The position numbers and the translations under genes are program-made. This document shows positions 9,570-20,348 of a stretch of DNA of 64,000 nucleotides, one piece after another. Positions within the stretch are counted from its first letter, which is position 1; each line of letters opens with the position of its first letter. The notes beneath the pieces are model-generated. The model had not been told where the DNA came from. It saw only the letters and a list, made by a program, of their open reading frames with translations, and made no database searches. This stretch comes from Poecilobothrus nobilitatus (lineage: Eukaryota; Arthropoda; Insecta; Diptera; Dolichopodidae), in assembly GCA_947095535.1 (NCBI GenBank), contig OX352772.1, positions 142,672,660 through 142,736,659 of the forward strand. The letters run 5' to 3'.

Positions 9570-10013
9570 TTACAGCACTCTTTTTAAATTTTCAGTTATG
9601 TTATGGTGAGCGCAAATGGTTGTGAAATTCCTTAGTTTCTGAAGAGATGGAATGTCATTATCTAAATTGATAACTTCTGCTGAACTGGAAACAAATTTAT
9701 CTAAAAATTCCTTTTTCTGGTACCCCTTTACGTAAACGACATCGAATGAATTTAAATGTTCCTTTAAAATAATTTTAATCGCTAAATATTCTATAAATCC
9801 ATCATCCCAGTCAAGCACATTTATTTGCATTTTATTGAATTCATTCTGCTGTTTAACATCGCTATTTAACTCTTTGAACGAGTAAGCTGCCTTAAACATA
9901 AACAACTTTAGTATCAGTGACCCTTCAGCTATCAAAGCAAATTCCTTCAAGAAATATTGCTTATTATTTCCAACAATAAACTGTAGATCAACTACTACTT
10001 TCCTGCTGCTCAT
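9570..10013 (-). CDS. Exonuclease-like (RNase H-fold-like) Polinton protein, second copy
   Basis: This intact 147-aa minus-strand ORF is convergent with 8939-9520 (gap ~50 bases). It begins KVVVDLQFIVGNNKQYFLKE and contains LDWDDGFIEYLAI, FDVVYVKGYQKKEFLDKF, EVINLDNDIPSLQ and a His-rich end. This order matches a family of small proteins widespread in insect mobile DNA that look like exonuclease domains, with strands at the N-terminal Asp, the VKG strand and the LDN.PSL segment. A complete DEDD catalytic set is not obvious. It is a paralog of 8099-8464. It may act in processing DNA ends or RNA, but this is inference. Confidence 0.55.
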   Translation of the reverse strand: MSSRKVVVDLQFIVGNNKQYFLKEFALIAEGSLILKLFMFKAAYSFKELNSDVKQQNEFNKMQINVLDWDDGFIEYLAIKIILKEHLNSFDVVYVKGYQKKEFLDKFVSSSAEVINLDNDIPSLQKLRNFTTICAHHNITENLKRVL

Positions 10014-10079
10014 TTTGTGTCTTACTATATTAAAATAACTTGAAAACCTCTAATTTATACCTAATACGATTTTAAAAAG

Positions 10080-10400
10080 AGAGGAAAAAAAGAGGGATCT
10101 CTAGGGCCCCTTGCCCCTATGGGAAGGGGACCATTAGCAGAAGCATAAACCGATACCGGATCCTCAAAGACCGATGCCGGACCCTCAAGGACCGATGCCG
10201 GACCTTGGGGGGTATATTTCAGACCTCTGAGGACCGGACCCTCAAGGACTGACACCAGACCTTGGGGACTATATTTCAGACATCCGGGGACCGGAATCAG
10301 AATCAAGAGAGGGGGATCGCCAGAATTAGGCCCCATTTTAAAGGGGACCGGACCTCAGGGGACCGATATTGGACTTTTTCGGACCGGATATCGGCTCTCT
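10080..10400. repeat. GC-rich minisatellite island
   Basis: A ~320-base stretch far richer in G and C than its surroundings consists of degenerate units around GACCGATGCCGGACC and CTTGGGG.CTATATTTCAGAC. The larger unit recurs about every 58 bases (near 10203 and 10262). A 91-aa open frame across it is just translated repeat (Leu-Glu-Gly-Pro-like runs). It lies in a Polinton intergenic region and may be a later insertion or expansion. Confidence 0.75.
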
Positions 10401-10536
10401 ATAAACAAAGGTTGGTTTAAATGGATTAACCTGAAAAATATTTGTTTCGAGAAATATAAAATACAAACAATACCTATTACAATTTAAAATTAATTTGTTT
10501 TTTTTCTGTTATTAAATAGTAAGGTTTTTTTTTTTT

Positions 10537-10953
10537 TTATTTCAATAGTTTCTTTTGGGAATCGATACTAGTCATTGGTATTAACTCGAATAGAGCCATG
10601 TTCCATCTGGGTTCGTCTCTTCCCAAAAACTTAATATAGAAACGTACTTTGTTTAATTCGCTTAATTCAGAATCTGTTGACACTTTTTTGTTAAATCTAT
10701 CGGGCATGTAAAACGTTATTTTTTCATTATCGAACGGATCCTTTACCTCACAAAGTAGTGCTTTTTGCCCTCGTTTTGTATCTAAAAATTTAAACGTTAT
10801 AACTTCATACATCTTGTCTATGGCGAGCACATCAATATTTTTAAAAAGTTCTTGTTCACCCTTTCCTAACTTCATTAATGAAAACCTAGAATGTTGAAAA
10901 TAATAAGGATAACAGAAATAATATTGATTGAAAAAATATCTTACCTTTTTCAA
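10537..10953 (-). CDS. Putative OB-fold-like Polinton accessory protein
   Basis: The ORF is 138 codons, but the first 26 residues are Tyr/Phe-rich and unlike the rest, so Met27 (10875) is the more likely start, giving ~112 aa. The sequence from there includes YEVITFKFLDTKRGQKALLCE, FYMPDRFNKKV, ELNKVRFYIKFLG and ALFELIP. This alternation resembles a small protein seen in many insect parvovirus-like and Polinton-like elements, which I read as an OB-fold single-strand DNA binder. No catalytic residues are seen. A GTAAGA directly after ATGAAAAAG and an AG before Met27 could mark a tiny intron, but the frames do not clearly agree. It is on the strand opposite POLB. Confidence 0.45.
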   Translation of the reverse strand: MKKVRYFFNQYYFCYPYYFQHSRFSLMKLGKGEQELFKNIDVLAIDKMYEVITFKFLDTKRGQKALLCEVKDPFDNEKITFYMPDRFNKKVSTDSELSELNKVRFYIKFLGRDEPRWNMALFELIPMTSIDSQKKLLK

Positions 10954-12014
10954 TTTATATTTTGAATTGGATTTGATTTTAAATTTATTCGTTTTTCAAA
11001 GTAAAGTAAAGAACTATTTTGAATTTTCAAAGCATTATATACCTACTGTTTAAAAGCAAATACCCACCACTTCTTTTTTTTTTTGAAATATATAATGCAT
11101 GCATAGTTTCTTTATTCTGATTAATTAAAAAAAGAAAAAAAAAAACTGCATAAACTAAGTAATTAATAGTTTATATCTAATGCAATAGAACTATGTCAAT
11201 TATCATGTAATTTCTTAAATAATTGCATGACACATATGTACCTTGAATTATTATTTATAGCAACCAGAAACTAAACTAAATTTATTCATAAATTCTTTTA
11301 TGAAAGCAATAAATCTTTTCATTAACTTACAAGTTGCGTTTTCAACATTGACTTCAATACGTGACACATCTCAAACTTGATATAAAAATAAAAAAATTAA
11401 TAATACAATGTTGTAAAAAAAAAAAAAAATATATTGATTAAATAATCGTGAGTAGATAATAATTCAATAACACATGGAATTTTCAATGCAACAATTAATT
11501 TTTAACAGAATGAAAAAAAAACATTTTTTACTTATACATTACATTGTTGCATTTATTTAAATTTAATTTATTTAATCATTATTCATTTTATTTTTAAAAA
11601 TACACCTAAAACTTGTAGCATAGAATTTAATTTATAATAAATTCAATATCCAATATGATGCAACATTGTTCTAGTATTTGAAAAGTTGTCAAGGACTTTT
11701 GTAACATTTTTCTATTATTATAAATTGATTTATGACTTCCGTTTTTATTTTATTAATTAATTTCAAGTAAAATAAAAATATTCCAAATGTATTAATTTTA
11801 TAGTTTATGTATACTATATGAATTACATAAAAAAATCTTAAAAATTAACATTATGACATACTTACTGTATTATTTTTAAATCTTAATAAATCCATTATAA
11901 CAATTTCAAAAAAGCATAAAAGAATTTGTGTAATTTAAAATCGATTCATAACATAAAGTTATATTAATAGCATAACATAAAGTTATTTTTTATAAAAACA
12001 AAAACAAAAAAAAA
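10954..12014. other. Noncoding AT-rich spacer before POLB
   Basis: No credible ORF or conserved protein is seen in either strand. It contains only poly-A/T tracts and scattered short repeats. It should hold promoters for the divergent OB-like gene and POLB, but no element stands out. Confidence 0.6.
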
Positions 12015-15000
12015 ATGAACTCACAAAACAAGAGATCAAAATTAGCTTGTGAAATCTGTTCCAAGGAATTCACAAGAGCTAATAGCTTGAAAAAACACTT
12101 GAAATTGGTACATAATGCTAAAAAAGAAGATTTGTTTTGCACCCCCTGTGGAAAATACATCTCTAAAAAGTTCCAAGCTGCACATTTGCGTACAAATTCA
12201 CATAAAATGAATTCAGCTGAACATCTTACTAAAAATTTACAGAAAATGAATCAGTCTTTTGATGGTAGATTGGAAAAATACCTGCGCGATAATGAAAATG
12301 AAGCGATTTTAAATCCCAGAGAGTTTCTCGATTGTATCAAAAATGAGATTATTGAGTTACCACAATGCTCAGTAAGAAAGCATAATGCTATAAAATTCAA
12401 TCTTGAACTCTTTGGAGATTATATAAAGCCGATTGATGATGATACAGAAAGTTTATCAACCAAATCTTTTCAAACCCAAATGAAAATTGCTACACGTGCG
12501 GATGATATTTCTTCTATATATGATAATATAACAGAGAAGATCCAACAACAAGCTGAAGAATTTCAGGAAAAAGATAGCGGTTGGGCGATAATACAAATTT
12601 TGCGGGTTGAAATAAATATAAATAAATATCAACCAATTCGTGGCTCATCATATATCGCTCTCCCAAGATCAATTATTAGAAGGAGAGCCTGTATAAATGT
12701 ACGAAATGAAGACGTATACTGTTTCAAGTGGAGTATGATATCAGCTATGCAACGACTTGCATCACAATCTAGTGAATATGAAACATCATCGTATAAAATT
12801 AGTGATATAACATCCCCAACTGTTGATTTAGAATATGGTTATGTGCGTCAATTGCATTTTGAGGGTATGTCATTTCCAGCATAGTTAAGCGAATTACGTA
12901 TTTTTGAAGAAATTAATGATGATATAAGCATTAATGTTTTTGGATTGGAGTATAAGAATGCAGAACATCAAATTGTTGGACCTTTTTATATAACCAAAGA
13001 AAAAAAACTAAATCATGCAAATCTACTATTACTTGAAAAAGATGAGAACTTCCACTTTGTTTATGTAAAGCATATCTCGAAGTTATTACGGAGTTCTATA
13101 ACATATCATGAACATCAAATATACATATGTAATTCTTGTTTGCAACATTTCTATGATCCTGAACAGCTTATTATACACAAGGAGGAGTGTAAGAAAATTG
13201 TTGCGAAACTTCCTTCTGAAGACAACAACACTCTAATATATAAAAATTACCAACAACAAATGGAAGCTCCTTTTGTGATTTATGCTGATGCTGAAAGTAT
13301 TTTATCATCAATTTCCACATGTAATCCAGAAATTTCATCAACTATAAATATACATAGGCATGTACCAATAGCATTTTCATATTATTTTAAATGTACTTTC
13401 GATGATTCTTTGAGTGGTTATGAGGAGTTTGTAGGAGTTGATTGTGCTAAGGAGTTTATAACATCGTTGGTAAATAAATGCACAAACATATTTCAAAATC
13501 ATCACATGGCACCGAAATCAATGGCAAATCTAACATCGGACGAAGAATTACACCAATTAACAGAGAGGAATTGTCACATTTGTAGTAAATCTTTAGACTA
13601 TATTGATAGAGTAAGAGATCATTGTCATTTTTCAGGTAGATATATATAGACGACCTAATTTTTTTCCTATATTTTTCCATAATTTTTCAAAATACGATTG
13701 TGATTTATTGTTTAGGGCCTTGAATGAAATTAAAGGTAATATTGCTGTATTACCTTTAAATAACGAACTTTACATTTCACTGACCAAACAAATTAGTCTT
13801 GACGGAGACAATCATTTTTATTTACGTTTTCTTGATAGTTTTAGATTTATGCCCTCAAGCCTTGACTCATTATGTAATAAAGAGAATTTAGAACACGTCA
13901 GAAAAGCATTTGATTCTGAAGAAAAATTTGAATTAATGAGGCGGAAAGGAGTTTACCCGTATGAATACATTGATTCGATAGAAAAACTTTATGAGGAATG
14001 TTTACCACATCAGGAAGCATTTAAGAACCGAATGAGAAAAACCGCTTGTTCTAATACTGACTATTATCACGCAACTACCGTATGGCACACATTTAATTGT
14101 AAAAATCTCGCGGATTACATGAAAATATACTTAAAAACTGATGTGTTAATATTGACAGATGTTTTTGAAAATTTCCGAAAAATATGTAGAAAAATGTATG
14201 AACTAAATCCTGCTAATTTTTACACTGCACCGGGCCTTACTTGGGCTGCTATTGTAAAATATACAGGTGTTGAGTTAGAGTTATTAACTGATATTAATAT
14301 GTACAATTTTTTCCAAAAAGGAATACGTGGTGGTAAATTAGTCAATGTTCCTTAAGACATTCAAACGCCAACAATAAATATATGGGGGAATATTATAAAA
14401 AAGAAGAAAATTCAACATATATTGTTTATTTAGATGCAAATAATTTATATGGCTGGGCAATGTCTCAATATGTACCATATAAAAGTTTTCAGTGGGTTGA
14501 CAATCCCGATAGTATTAATGTAATAGAAATTCCAGATGATTTGGAAATAGGGTATGTTTTAGAAGTAGATTTAGAATATCCACAGAATCTTCATGATCTG
14601 CATAATGGTTTTCCGTTTTGTGCAGAAAATAAAATTCCGATCGGTAGCAAAATACGAAAAGTGTTGCTTGATCTAAATAATAAATATAAATATGTTATTC
14701 ATTACCGAAATTTAAAACAATGCCTTCAAAATTGTATAGTACTTCAAAAAGTTCATAGAGCTCTAACATTTCAGCAATCTGATTGGTTGAAAAAGTACAT
14801 TGATTTAAATAACATGCACAGAACTAATGCATTAAATAATTTTGAGAAAAACTTTTTTAAATTAATGAATAATGCCGTTTTCAGAAAAACTATGGAGAAT
14901 GTTGACAAGAGAGTCAATGTGAAAACAGCTACTTCATGGGAAAGGGAGACATTTGGGTGCTCGAGCTCTAATAGCAAAACCTAATTACCATAGTTCATCT

Positions 15001-15648
15001 AGATTTGCTGAAAATTTAATTGCAATTCAACTTAATAAATCCCAAGTTCTTTATAAGAAATCGATATGTTTAGGTTTCTGTGTGTTAGAACAATCCAAAA
15101 TTCTAAGGTATGATTTTCACTATAATTATATTAAACCAAAATATGGTAATAGAGTTTCTTTAAATTATACTGATACCGACAGTTTCATTTATACTATATA
15201 AACAGATGATTTTTATTCTGATATACATAAAGATTTAGCCATACATTTTGATACTTCTGATTATACTCCTGAAAACCCATACAAATTCCCTTTATTAAAT
15301 AAAAAAAAACTTGGATTATTTAAAGATGAATTCAACGGTAGAATTGTTTCTGAATTTATTGGTTTAAGATCAAAAATGTATTACCTTGAATCATTTCAGG
15401 GTGATCAGGTAAAAAAGGCAAAAGATGTGAAAAAATATGTTGTAAATGACCTAAATTTAAATAATTATAAAGACTGTCTATTAAAAAATTAAATTATATA
15501 TAGAGAAATGAATAATTTTAAATCATATTTACATGTAATTTACACTCAAAACTTAAATAAAATAGCTTTAAGTTCTTTAGATAATAAGAGATATATATTA
15601 CATGATAAAATTCATACCCTTGCATTGGGTCATTGTAAATTAAATTAA
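12015..15648 (+). pseudogene. POLB: Polinton protein-primed family B DNA polymerase (multiple stops and frameshifts)
   Basis: The gene starts with C2H2-type fingers (CEICSKEFTRANSLKKHLK, then CTPCGKYIS). Next comes the N-terminal block EKDSGWAIIQILRVEININK typical of Polinton POLB. The exonuclease DxE motif is in FVIYADAES (within 12945-13649). Polymerase motif A is YLDANNLYGWAM, motif B FKLMNNAVFRKTMENV and motif C NYTDTDSFIY. Lesions are an in-frame TAG at 12882-12884, loss and frameshift around 13640-13670, a shift near 14350, a shift near 14960, and in-frame TAA codons at 15199-15201 and near 15490. In motif B an Arg occupies the usual Gly before KT. The coding sense ends at 15648, near the right end. 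It would have replicated the element. Confidence 0.9.
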
Positions 15649-15844
15649 TTTATATAAACTTTATTGTAATTATTGTAGACATTATGTAACTAATACAAAC
15701 TAAATTTAAGAAAATTTATAATTAAAATTATTAATATAGTTTTTAATGAAAAAACAAAACAAACTTTTATTATGAAATGCAAACTGTGTTTTATTTATAA
15801 AAATAACTTTTTAAACACAAGTTTTACAGTATTAAGAATACTTG

Positions 15845-16330
15845 GATTTATCATAACCAAACTTTAAAAAACTTTTCGTATCTTCAGTCTAATTTAAAAT
15901 ATTAGTACTTTTAATTTAACTATAAAGCTTCTCAAAGATCATAATAATTCATCAATTTTAAATCAAGCTTTTAAAACCTTAAATTTTTTAATGAAGTATT
16001 CAAACCAAACTTTAAAAACTTTCCATATTGAAGTTGTTGAATTTATCTAAATATTTAGCAATTTTAAAGCTTCTCAAAGATAATACCAAATTTTAATCCA
16101 ACTTTAAAAACTTTTTTTATATAAAAACATTAAATCAACTTTAAACTTAAGTCCATAACCAAGAAAATTTTTATATAATAAAAATTATTAAGATAATAAT
16201 AATTCTACAATTTTTAATCCAGCTTTAAAAACTTTTCTAAATTTTTTATATAAACATTAAATCAAGTATAAACTTAAGTTCCAAAATCAATAAAACTTTT
16301 ATTAATAAAAATAAATCTTTAAATAAATTT
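15845..16330. repeat. Right inverted-end region of Polinton 1
   Basis: It carries reverse complements of modules found at 1454-2350, such as AAGCTTCTCAAAGATA (at ~15927 and ~16067) and AATCCAGCTTTAAAAACTTTT (~16215). Modules recur two or three times. The region lies ~200 bases after the end of POLB. Confidence 0.65.
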
Positions 16331-16361
16331 AAAATATCAAACACATAAGCCTTTTATTCAT

Positions 16362-16545
16362 ACTTTACCGCTTAAAAACTCTGTTGAAGCCGCAGCACCA
16401 TTGTTTTGCTCCTCTACACATTACCATGCGCTTAAAAACTCCGTTGCAGCAGCAGCGGTATTGTTTTGCTCCTCCCCACATGATCATGTAAAACATCAAA
16501 GACACAAATCTTTTACTCGTACTTTACCGCTTAAAAACTTTGCCG
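16362..16545. repeat. Short tandem repeat between the two Polintons
   Basis: The unit CGCTTAAAAACTCYGTTG, then GCAGCAGC-like sequence, TTGTTTTGCTCCTC and CACAT, occurs at ~16370 and ~16430. A third partial copy (ACTTTACCGCTTAAAAACT) lies near 16520. Further TTAAAAGTTCCACCATTTGC and TTAAAAGCTCCGCCATTTGC copies continue into 16550-16625, overlapping the end of the first ORF of Polinton 2. Confidence 0.65.
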
Positions 16546-16546
16546 T

Positions 16547-16774
16547 TTAAAAGTTCCACCATTTGCGCCGCCATATATTTACCTGGTAAGCTTTGCTGAT
16601 TAAAAGCTCCGCCATTTGCACCGCCATATCTTTACTACTACGATATTTTAAAATAGCTGGCTTTTTTCCAATATGATGAAAAATGCAAGTAGCTACAAGA
16701 GATTCTATATTAAAACCAACAAGAACTTTTAATGACTGATTTTTGTTGAGAAGATATGTATAACTCAACATCAA
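16547..16774 (-). pseudogene. Relative of the 194-codon Polinton protein (N-terminal part only)
   Basis: The 75-aa frame starts MMLSYTYLLNKNQSLKVLVG and has FNIESLVATCIF, matching LSYIYFLDKKQTIKIQIG and FNIENFAASIIF of 8939-9199. After ~50 residues the match fades and the frame runs into the tandem repeats around 16550-16620. The second half seen in element 1 is missing, so the gene is truncated. It lies downstream of the protease in the same orientation as in element 1. Confidence 0.5.
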
Positions 16775-16830
16775 ATTTGTGTTCGAACCTTGATCTTCTA
16801 TTACTACGTTTTAACTAAAGCTTTTAAATA

Positions 16831-17214
16831 TTAATTGTATTGCTTAGGTACACAAGATTGTGTAAAATTTTCAAATAAGTTGTAAAACATATTAATTATC
16901 AGATTGTCGTTTTCTATATGATTATCTTTGCTAAATTCATTCAAAAAAATTTTCATACTTAAACCAAAACGTCTATACCAGCCATAAACGCAACAGTATT
17001 GTTCACATACATTCGAAAGGCAACCATGCTTTGGAATATAAAGCGCAAACCAATATGTCCTGGATCCTGGATCTTTTATCTTGTCTGTGTTTACAATTAA
17101 AAAAGTAGGTGTTTCTATTATTTTTGGAATTTTGTCTAAAGCAAAAACTCGCTTAAAATATTTGTTTGTAAATTTGTTACATTTTAAAAAACTAGTTATT
17201 TCTAAAGTGTTCAT
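16831..17214 (-). pseudogene. PRO: Adenain-type protease of Polinton 2, internally deleted
   Basis: The 127-aa ORF begins MNTLEITSFLKCNKFTNK and continues RVFALDKIPK, like element 1. At the catalytic His position it reads SRTYWFALYIP, with Tyr replacing His. The middle part carrying the Asp (EYFDSFG in element 1) is absent: YIPKHGCLSN runs straight into VCEQYCCVYGWYRRFG, which keeps the Cys region. The frame is open, but an active enzyme is not expected. Confidence 0.75.
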
Positions 17215-17266
17215 AACTCAAACTGACTCAAATCATACACTCTACTTATTTCATTAACGTAGTTCA

Positions 17267-17539
17267 TTAAGAACTCCTTTCTATTTTTTCATTTGTTATA
17301 ATAACATAAAATTTTTCTACCACCTGTTTTAATTCTTTATTAATTTTATCATTATGTACAGTTCCAAAAGAGTAATTTTCAAAATTTATAATTTCTTTTG
17401 TTGGGAATTTGTAAGTAAACTCTTTTACAAATTTTTTACAAGGTTCTTTAATTCCAACTAAACAAATATCTTTTACAAATAAAGTATTTTTATCGTCACA
17501 ACAAAACTTTACATCCACAAGTGCACAGGACGATGACAT
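17267..17539 (-). pseudogene. Exonuclease-like protein of Polinton 2 (short copy)
   Basis: The 90-aa ORF begins CALVDVKFCCDDKNTLFVKD, clearly related to the start of 8099-8464 (CALVDLSFCTDDNNTIFVKN). It continues through KEFTYKFPTKEI and VEKFYVIITNEK. It stops before the conserved leucine-rich last third. Position between capsid and protease is the same as in element 1, so this gene is a stable part of the capsid-protease cluster in both lineages. Confidence 0.5.
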
Positions 17540-17650
17540 CTTGTTGAATATTCAAATATATGTTTCAATATTCTATTTATAGATTTGTGAATATATTTCG
17601 ATTTTTATCAATTTGTATGCTTGCATTAAATTCTCCATAAACAATAGCAG

Positions 17651-18854
17651 TTAGTGTAGATGTAAGTAGATGTCAATTCTAACTGTATCTTGGTTTAGTA
17701 AACCTTGACATACTTCATTTCCAGATGCATTTGGAGTTAAATCAAAAGCAAGTATAAAAATTCCATTACTAAACATAGACTTTCTTATCTGATGACCTTT
17801 ATCATTGTAGTAAATTCCAGTTCCTGAAAAAAGTTTACTGTATGCTCTTGTACAGGAATTATTTTCATCTGAAAAACTGGTTTGAATTGCAGAATTAGGT
17901 ATTTGAACACCATTTACGTTTAACACAAATTGTGGAATATCAAAATGTTTAAAATTGTATGGGTTTTTTGATCTTTTTCCAGAGTAACCCACATTTTCTG
18001 TCATACAAAAAATGATTGTGTTTGGCAACTGCCCAATAAAAACATGATCAAGTGATATTGATGAGCTGTTCATTGGAATTGTAAAACTTTTTACTTCAAC
18101 GCGTTTATAATTATATTTAGCATTGGATTTCCCAAGAACAGCATTGTGTGCTAAGAGCACGCATGGATTAAGGGTAACATGCCTCATAAATAGCGTGGCT
18201 TCTATAATTTTTAATTGTGATTCATCAGAATCGTCTGCAAATAGATAAAAATCTGGTTTTTCAAGTGTTAAAACTACTCGAATGCCAACTTATTTATATG
18301 TAGAGTAGGTTGGTTAAACATATCTACGTGTAGTTTACCCATAAGTTGCTATTATGATACAATTTTTGGCGCTTTATTGAACCATTATTATCAGATTTAG
18401 CTATATTTGCTTTATCTAAAATCCATCCTGCACATTCTAAATGAGTTGCAGCAGCATCTGTACCATAATTTAATAAAGATTCAATATAAGCTCTATAGTG
18501 ATAATTTCAATCAGATGGTGTTATATTTTTGCCATTTAATTGACCATTACATTGTTTTATTAAAGAATGTAAAATGCTATTAACTACACTTGGTTGTATT
18601 ATTATTTTTCGTTCAGCATTTTTATCATTATTCCATTTCTTTCAATCTTTCTGTAAGATCTGTACTTTTAATCTTAAATATGTAGAAGACAAATCTCTAT
18701 ATGTATCGCCATGACCCAGTGAAACAAATTCAATAGTTGAAGGGTTGTCTAAAGAAGCAATAGGATTATAGGAAACTTCTTCAGATCGTATAATGCTAGA
18801 CTGAATGGGTTGGGTTTTAAAAATATCCAACTCAGATTTCATACACTCATTCAT
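17651..18854 (-). pseudogene. PY: Major capsid protein of Polinton 2, decayed
   Basis: The N-terminal 70 residues (18642-18854) include MKSELDIFKTQPIQSSI and IEFVSLGHGDTYRDLS. The C-terminal 178 residues (17651-18187) include GKRSKNPYNF and KLFSGTGIYYND. Stops and shifts fill 18190-18640, though the order is still traceable there (for example PSVVNSILHSLIKQCNG). The sequence is related but not identical to element 1 along its whole length, indicating an old split. It would have been the shell protein. Confidence 0.8.
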
Positions 18855-19305
18855 AATAATTCAAAAATATCTTTTTGTTTCTTTTTTTTATTATCTTTGC
18901 GTCGTTTCGACGTAAAATAGTTTAAATTTTTAATGAATGGTCTTTTTATAGCTTTTCGTTTTCTTTTACCAGAACCATACATTTCATTCAGTTTTCGTAC
19001 GGCACCACGTCGTACATTTTTAATAATATCTTTGCTTATCTTGCATAACTTCTTTTACATTTGCACCAGATGCAATATCAGATAAAGCATTGATACCAGA
19101 TAAAGTATTGATAGTTAATAACATCTTTTTTCAAAATATCAGCGCCTGAAGTAAATAATGGTTTCAAATATGTAAAAAGTCCCCCAAAAAAGCTTGCCAC
19201 TCCACGACCTCTTTGAAAACGTACGGTTGAATGTAATAAAGGGCCGATATCATCAAGTCCTCTACCAGATTGAATTAAATAATACTTATAGTATACTCTC
19301 TCCCT
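18855..19305 (-). pseudogene. Virion-type basic protein of Polinton 2 without start codon
   Basis: The minus strand reads VYYKYYLIQSGRGLDDIGPL, followed by FQRGRGVASFFGGLFTYLKP, as in 6309-6749. The position of the element 1 start Met holds AGG (19303-19305). Frames are disrupted around 19060-19120, and a basic KRKAIKRPFIKNL tail follows. It lies between penton and capsid genes as in element 1. Confidence 0.6.
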
Positions 19306-19350
19306 AATGAATAAAATAAAATTACATATAGTTTTTAAAATAGCTTTTAT

Positions 19351-19680
19351 TTATACTTTTTTAAAATATAATACAATTTTGGTTGGAATTGAACTATTGG
19401 AAAAGTTTATTTTGTATCCATATTTATCACGTAAAAGTAATGAAATGTTATTAAATACCTTTAATAAATATTTGAGTACTTTTTTCCCATTCTTCACCAT
19501 ACACATTTGGAACGAAATCATTAAAATACATTTCTGAAATACCGACTTCCACCTTGAATCACACATGTATTTATTAATTTTATTTGTAAAAGATGATAAT
19601 GAATTTTCTGGATAATAGTTCATAGATGAATCACTAAGTAAAGTGACATAAAATTCATCATTTACTTGTATGTTGTCCAT
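19351..19680 (-). pseudogene. PX: Penton-type protein of Polinton 2 with large internal deletion
   Basis: The 109-aa ORF begins MDNIQVNDEFYVTLLSDSS and contains YYPENSLSSFTNKI, the family's N-terminal signature. After ~60 residues it jumps to KYGYKINFSNSSIPTKIVLY, the C-terminus. About 200 central residues are missing compared with element 1. The start overlaps the upstream gene by 19 bases. The deletion is in a frame-preserving or frame-lucky position, leaving one open frame. Confidence 0.6.
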
Positions 19681-20346
19681 GAGCTTTGGGATTTATTCTT
19701 ACGAATTGGAAAATTAGGCTCTGTTTGAGTATTACTTGCTGTAGCTAACCTTAAAACACGTCTTGATGAATTATTCAACTCTTTACTATTTATAGTTTTT
19801 TTTTTCGTTGGTGGACTTGGGCTATCTAAAGGAACAGTTATAATATCTCCTGTATCAGTTTTAAAAATTTGTACATTTTGATTTCTAATTGATTTTCTTT
19901 TTCTAAGACGTTCTTCAACTGAAGCAGCTGACAATGCTTTTGTTAAAACATTTTCTTGAATTTCATTATCAAATACTTCGTTATCAGCTTTTTTACCATA
20001 TACTTTTTCTTCAGGTACAACTTGTGTTCCAACATTTTTATATTCAGGAAAATACGACTGAGATTCCGCATCTATATAAATTGGTTTTGCAAGAGTTTGA
20101 GTAAGTTTTGTTTCTGCAATTTTTACTCTTTCCTCTTTATTTCTAGGAATCTCGTTTTTTGTTTCTTATTTTAAATAGCTTTTGTCTGTATAAGTACCAT
20201 TTTTGAGTGTCCGTAAGATGTTTATTTATCAATATTTTTTTCATAATTTTATCCAACTCATTGAGTTCAACGTCTGAATTTTGCTTTATTTTCTCATAAA
20301 TCTCGGGTTTTAAAATTATCATTTTGTTAAATGTTGTATTATTCAT
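19662..20346 (-). pseudogene. Polinton 2 homolog of the 150-aa protein (longer, one frameshift)
   Basis: The N-terminal part (20143-20346) has MIILKPEIYEKIKQNSDVEL, like MIVMSPEIFSKFSK of 4832-5284. After a shift near 20150 the second frame runs through an acidic region to TDTGDIITVPLDSPSP and ends SSWTTYK. It is ~225 codons against 150 in element 1. The extra part is low-complexity, Lys/Glu-rich. Conserved ends with a variable middle suggest that a linker length is tolerated. Confidence 0.55.
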
Positions 20347-20348
20347 TT

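Larger units (their letters stand above)
1454..16330. mobile_element. Maverick/Polinton element 1 (full-length, decayed)
   Basis: This ~15-kb segment has the canonical Polinton gene set: integrase at one end, DNA polymerase B at the other, and ATPase, minor and major capsid proteins and adenain-type protease between. The flanks carry the same short repeat units in inverted orientation (1454-2350 and 15845-16330). INT reads outward to the left and POLB outward to the right. Polintons are self-synthesising, virus-like DNA transposons that replicate with their own protein-primed polymerase. Several genes carry stops or frameshifts, so the copy is dead. Exact ends and the 5-6-bp target duplication could not be fixed by eye. 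Confidence 0.8.

Noticed and set aside
10061..10336. 91-aa minus-strand ORF in the GC-rich block
   Set aside because: Its protein is only translated minisatellite (repeated Leu-Glu-Gly-Pro-like units).
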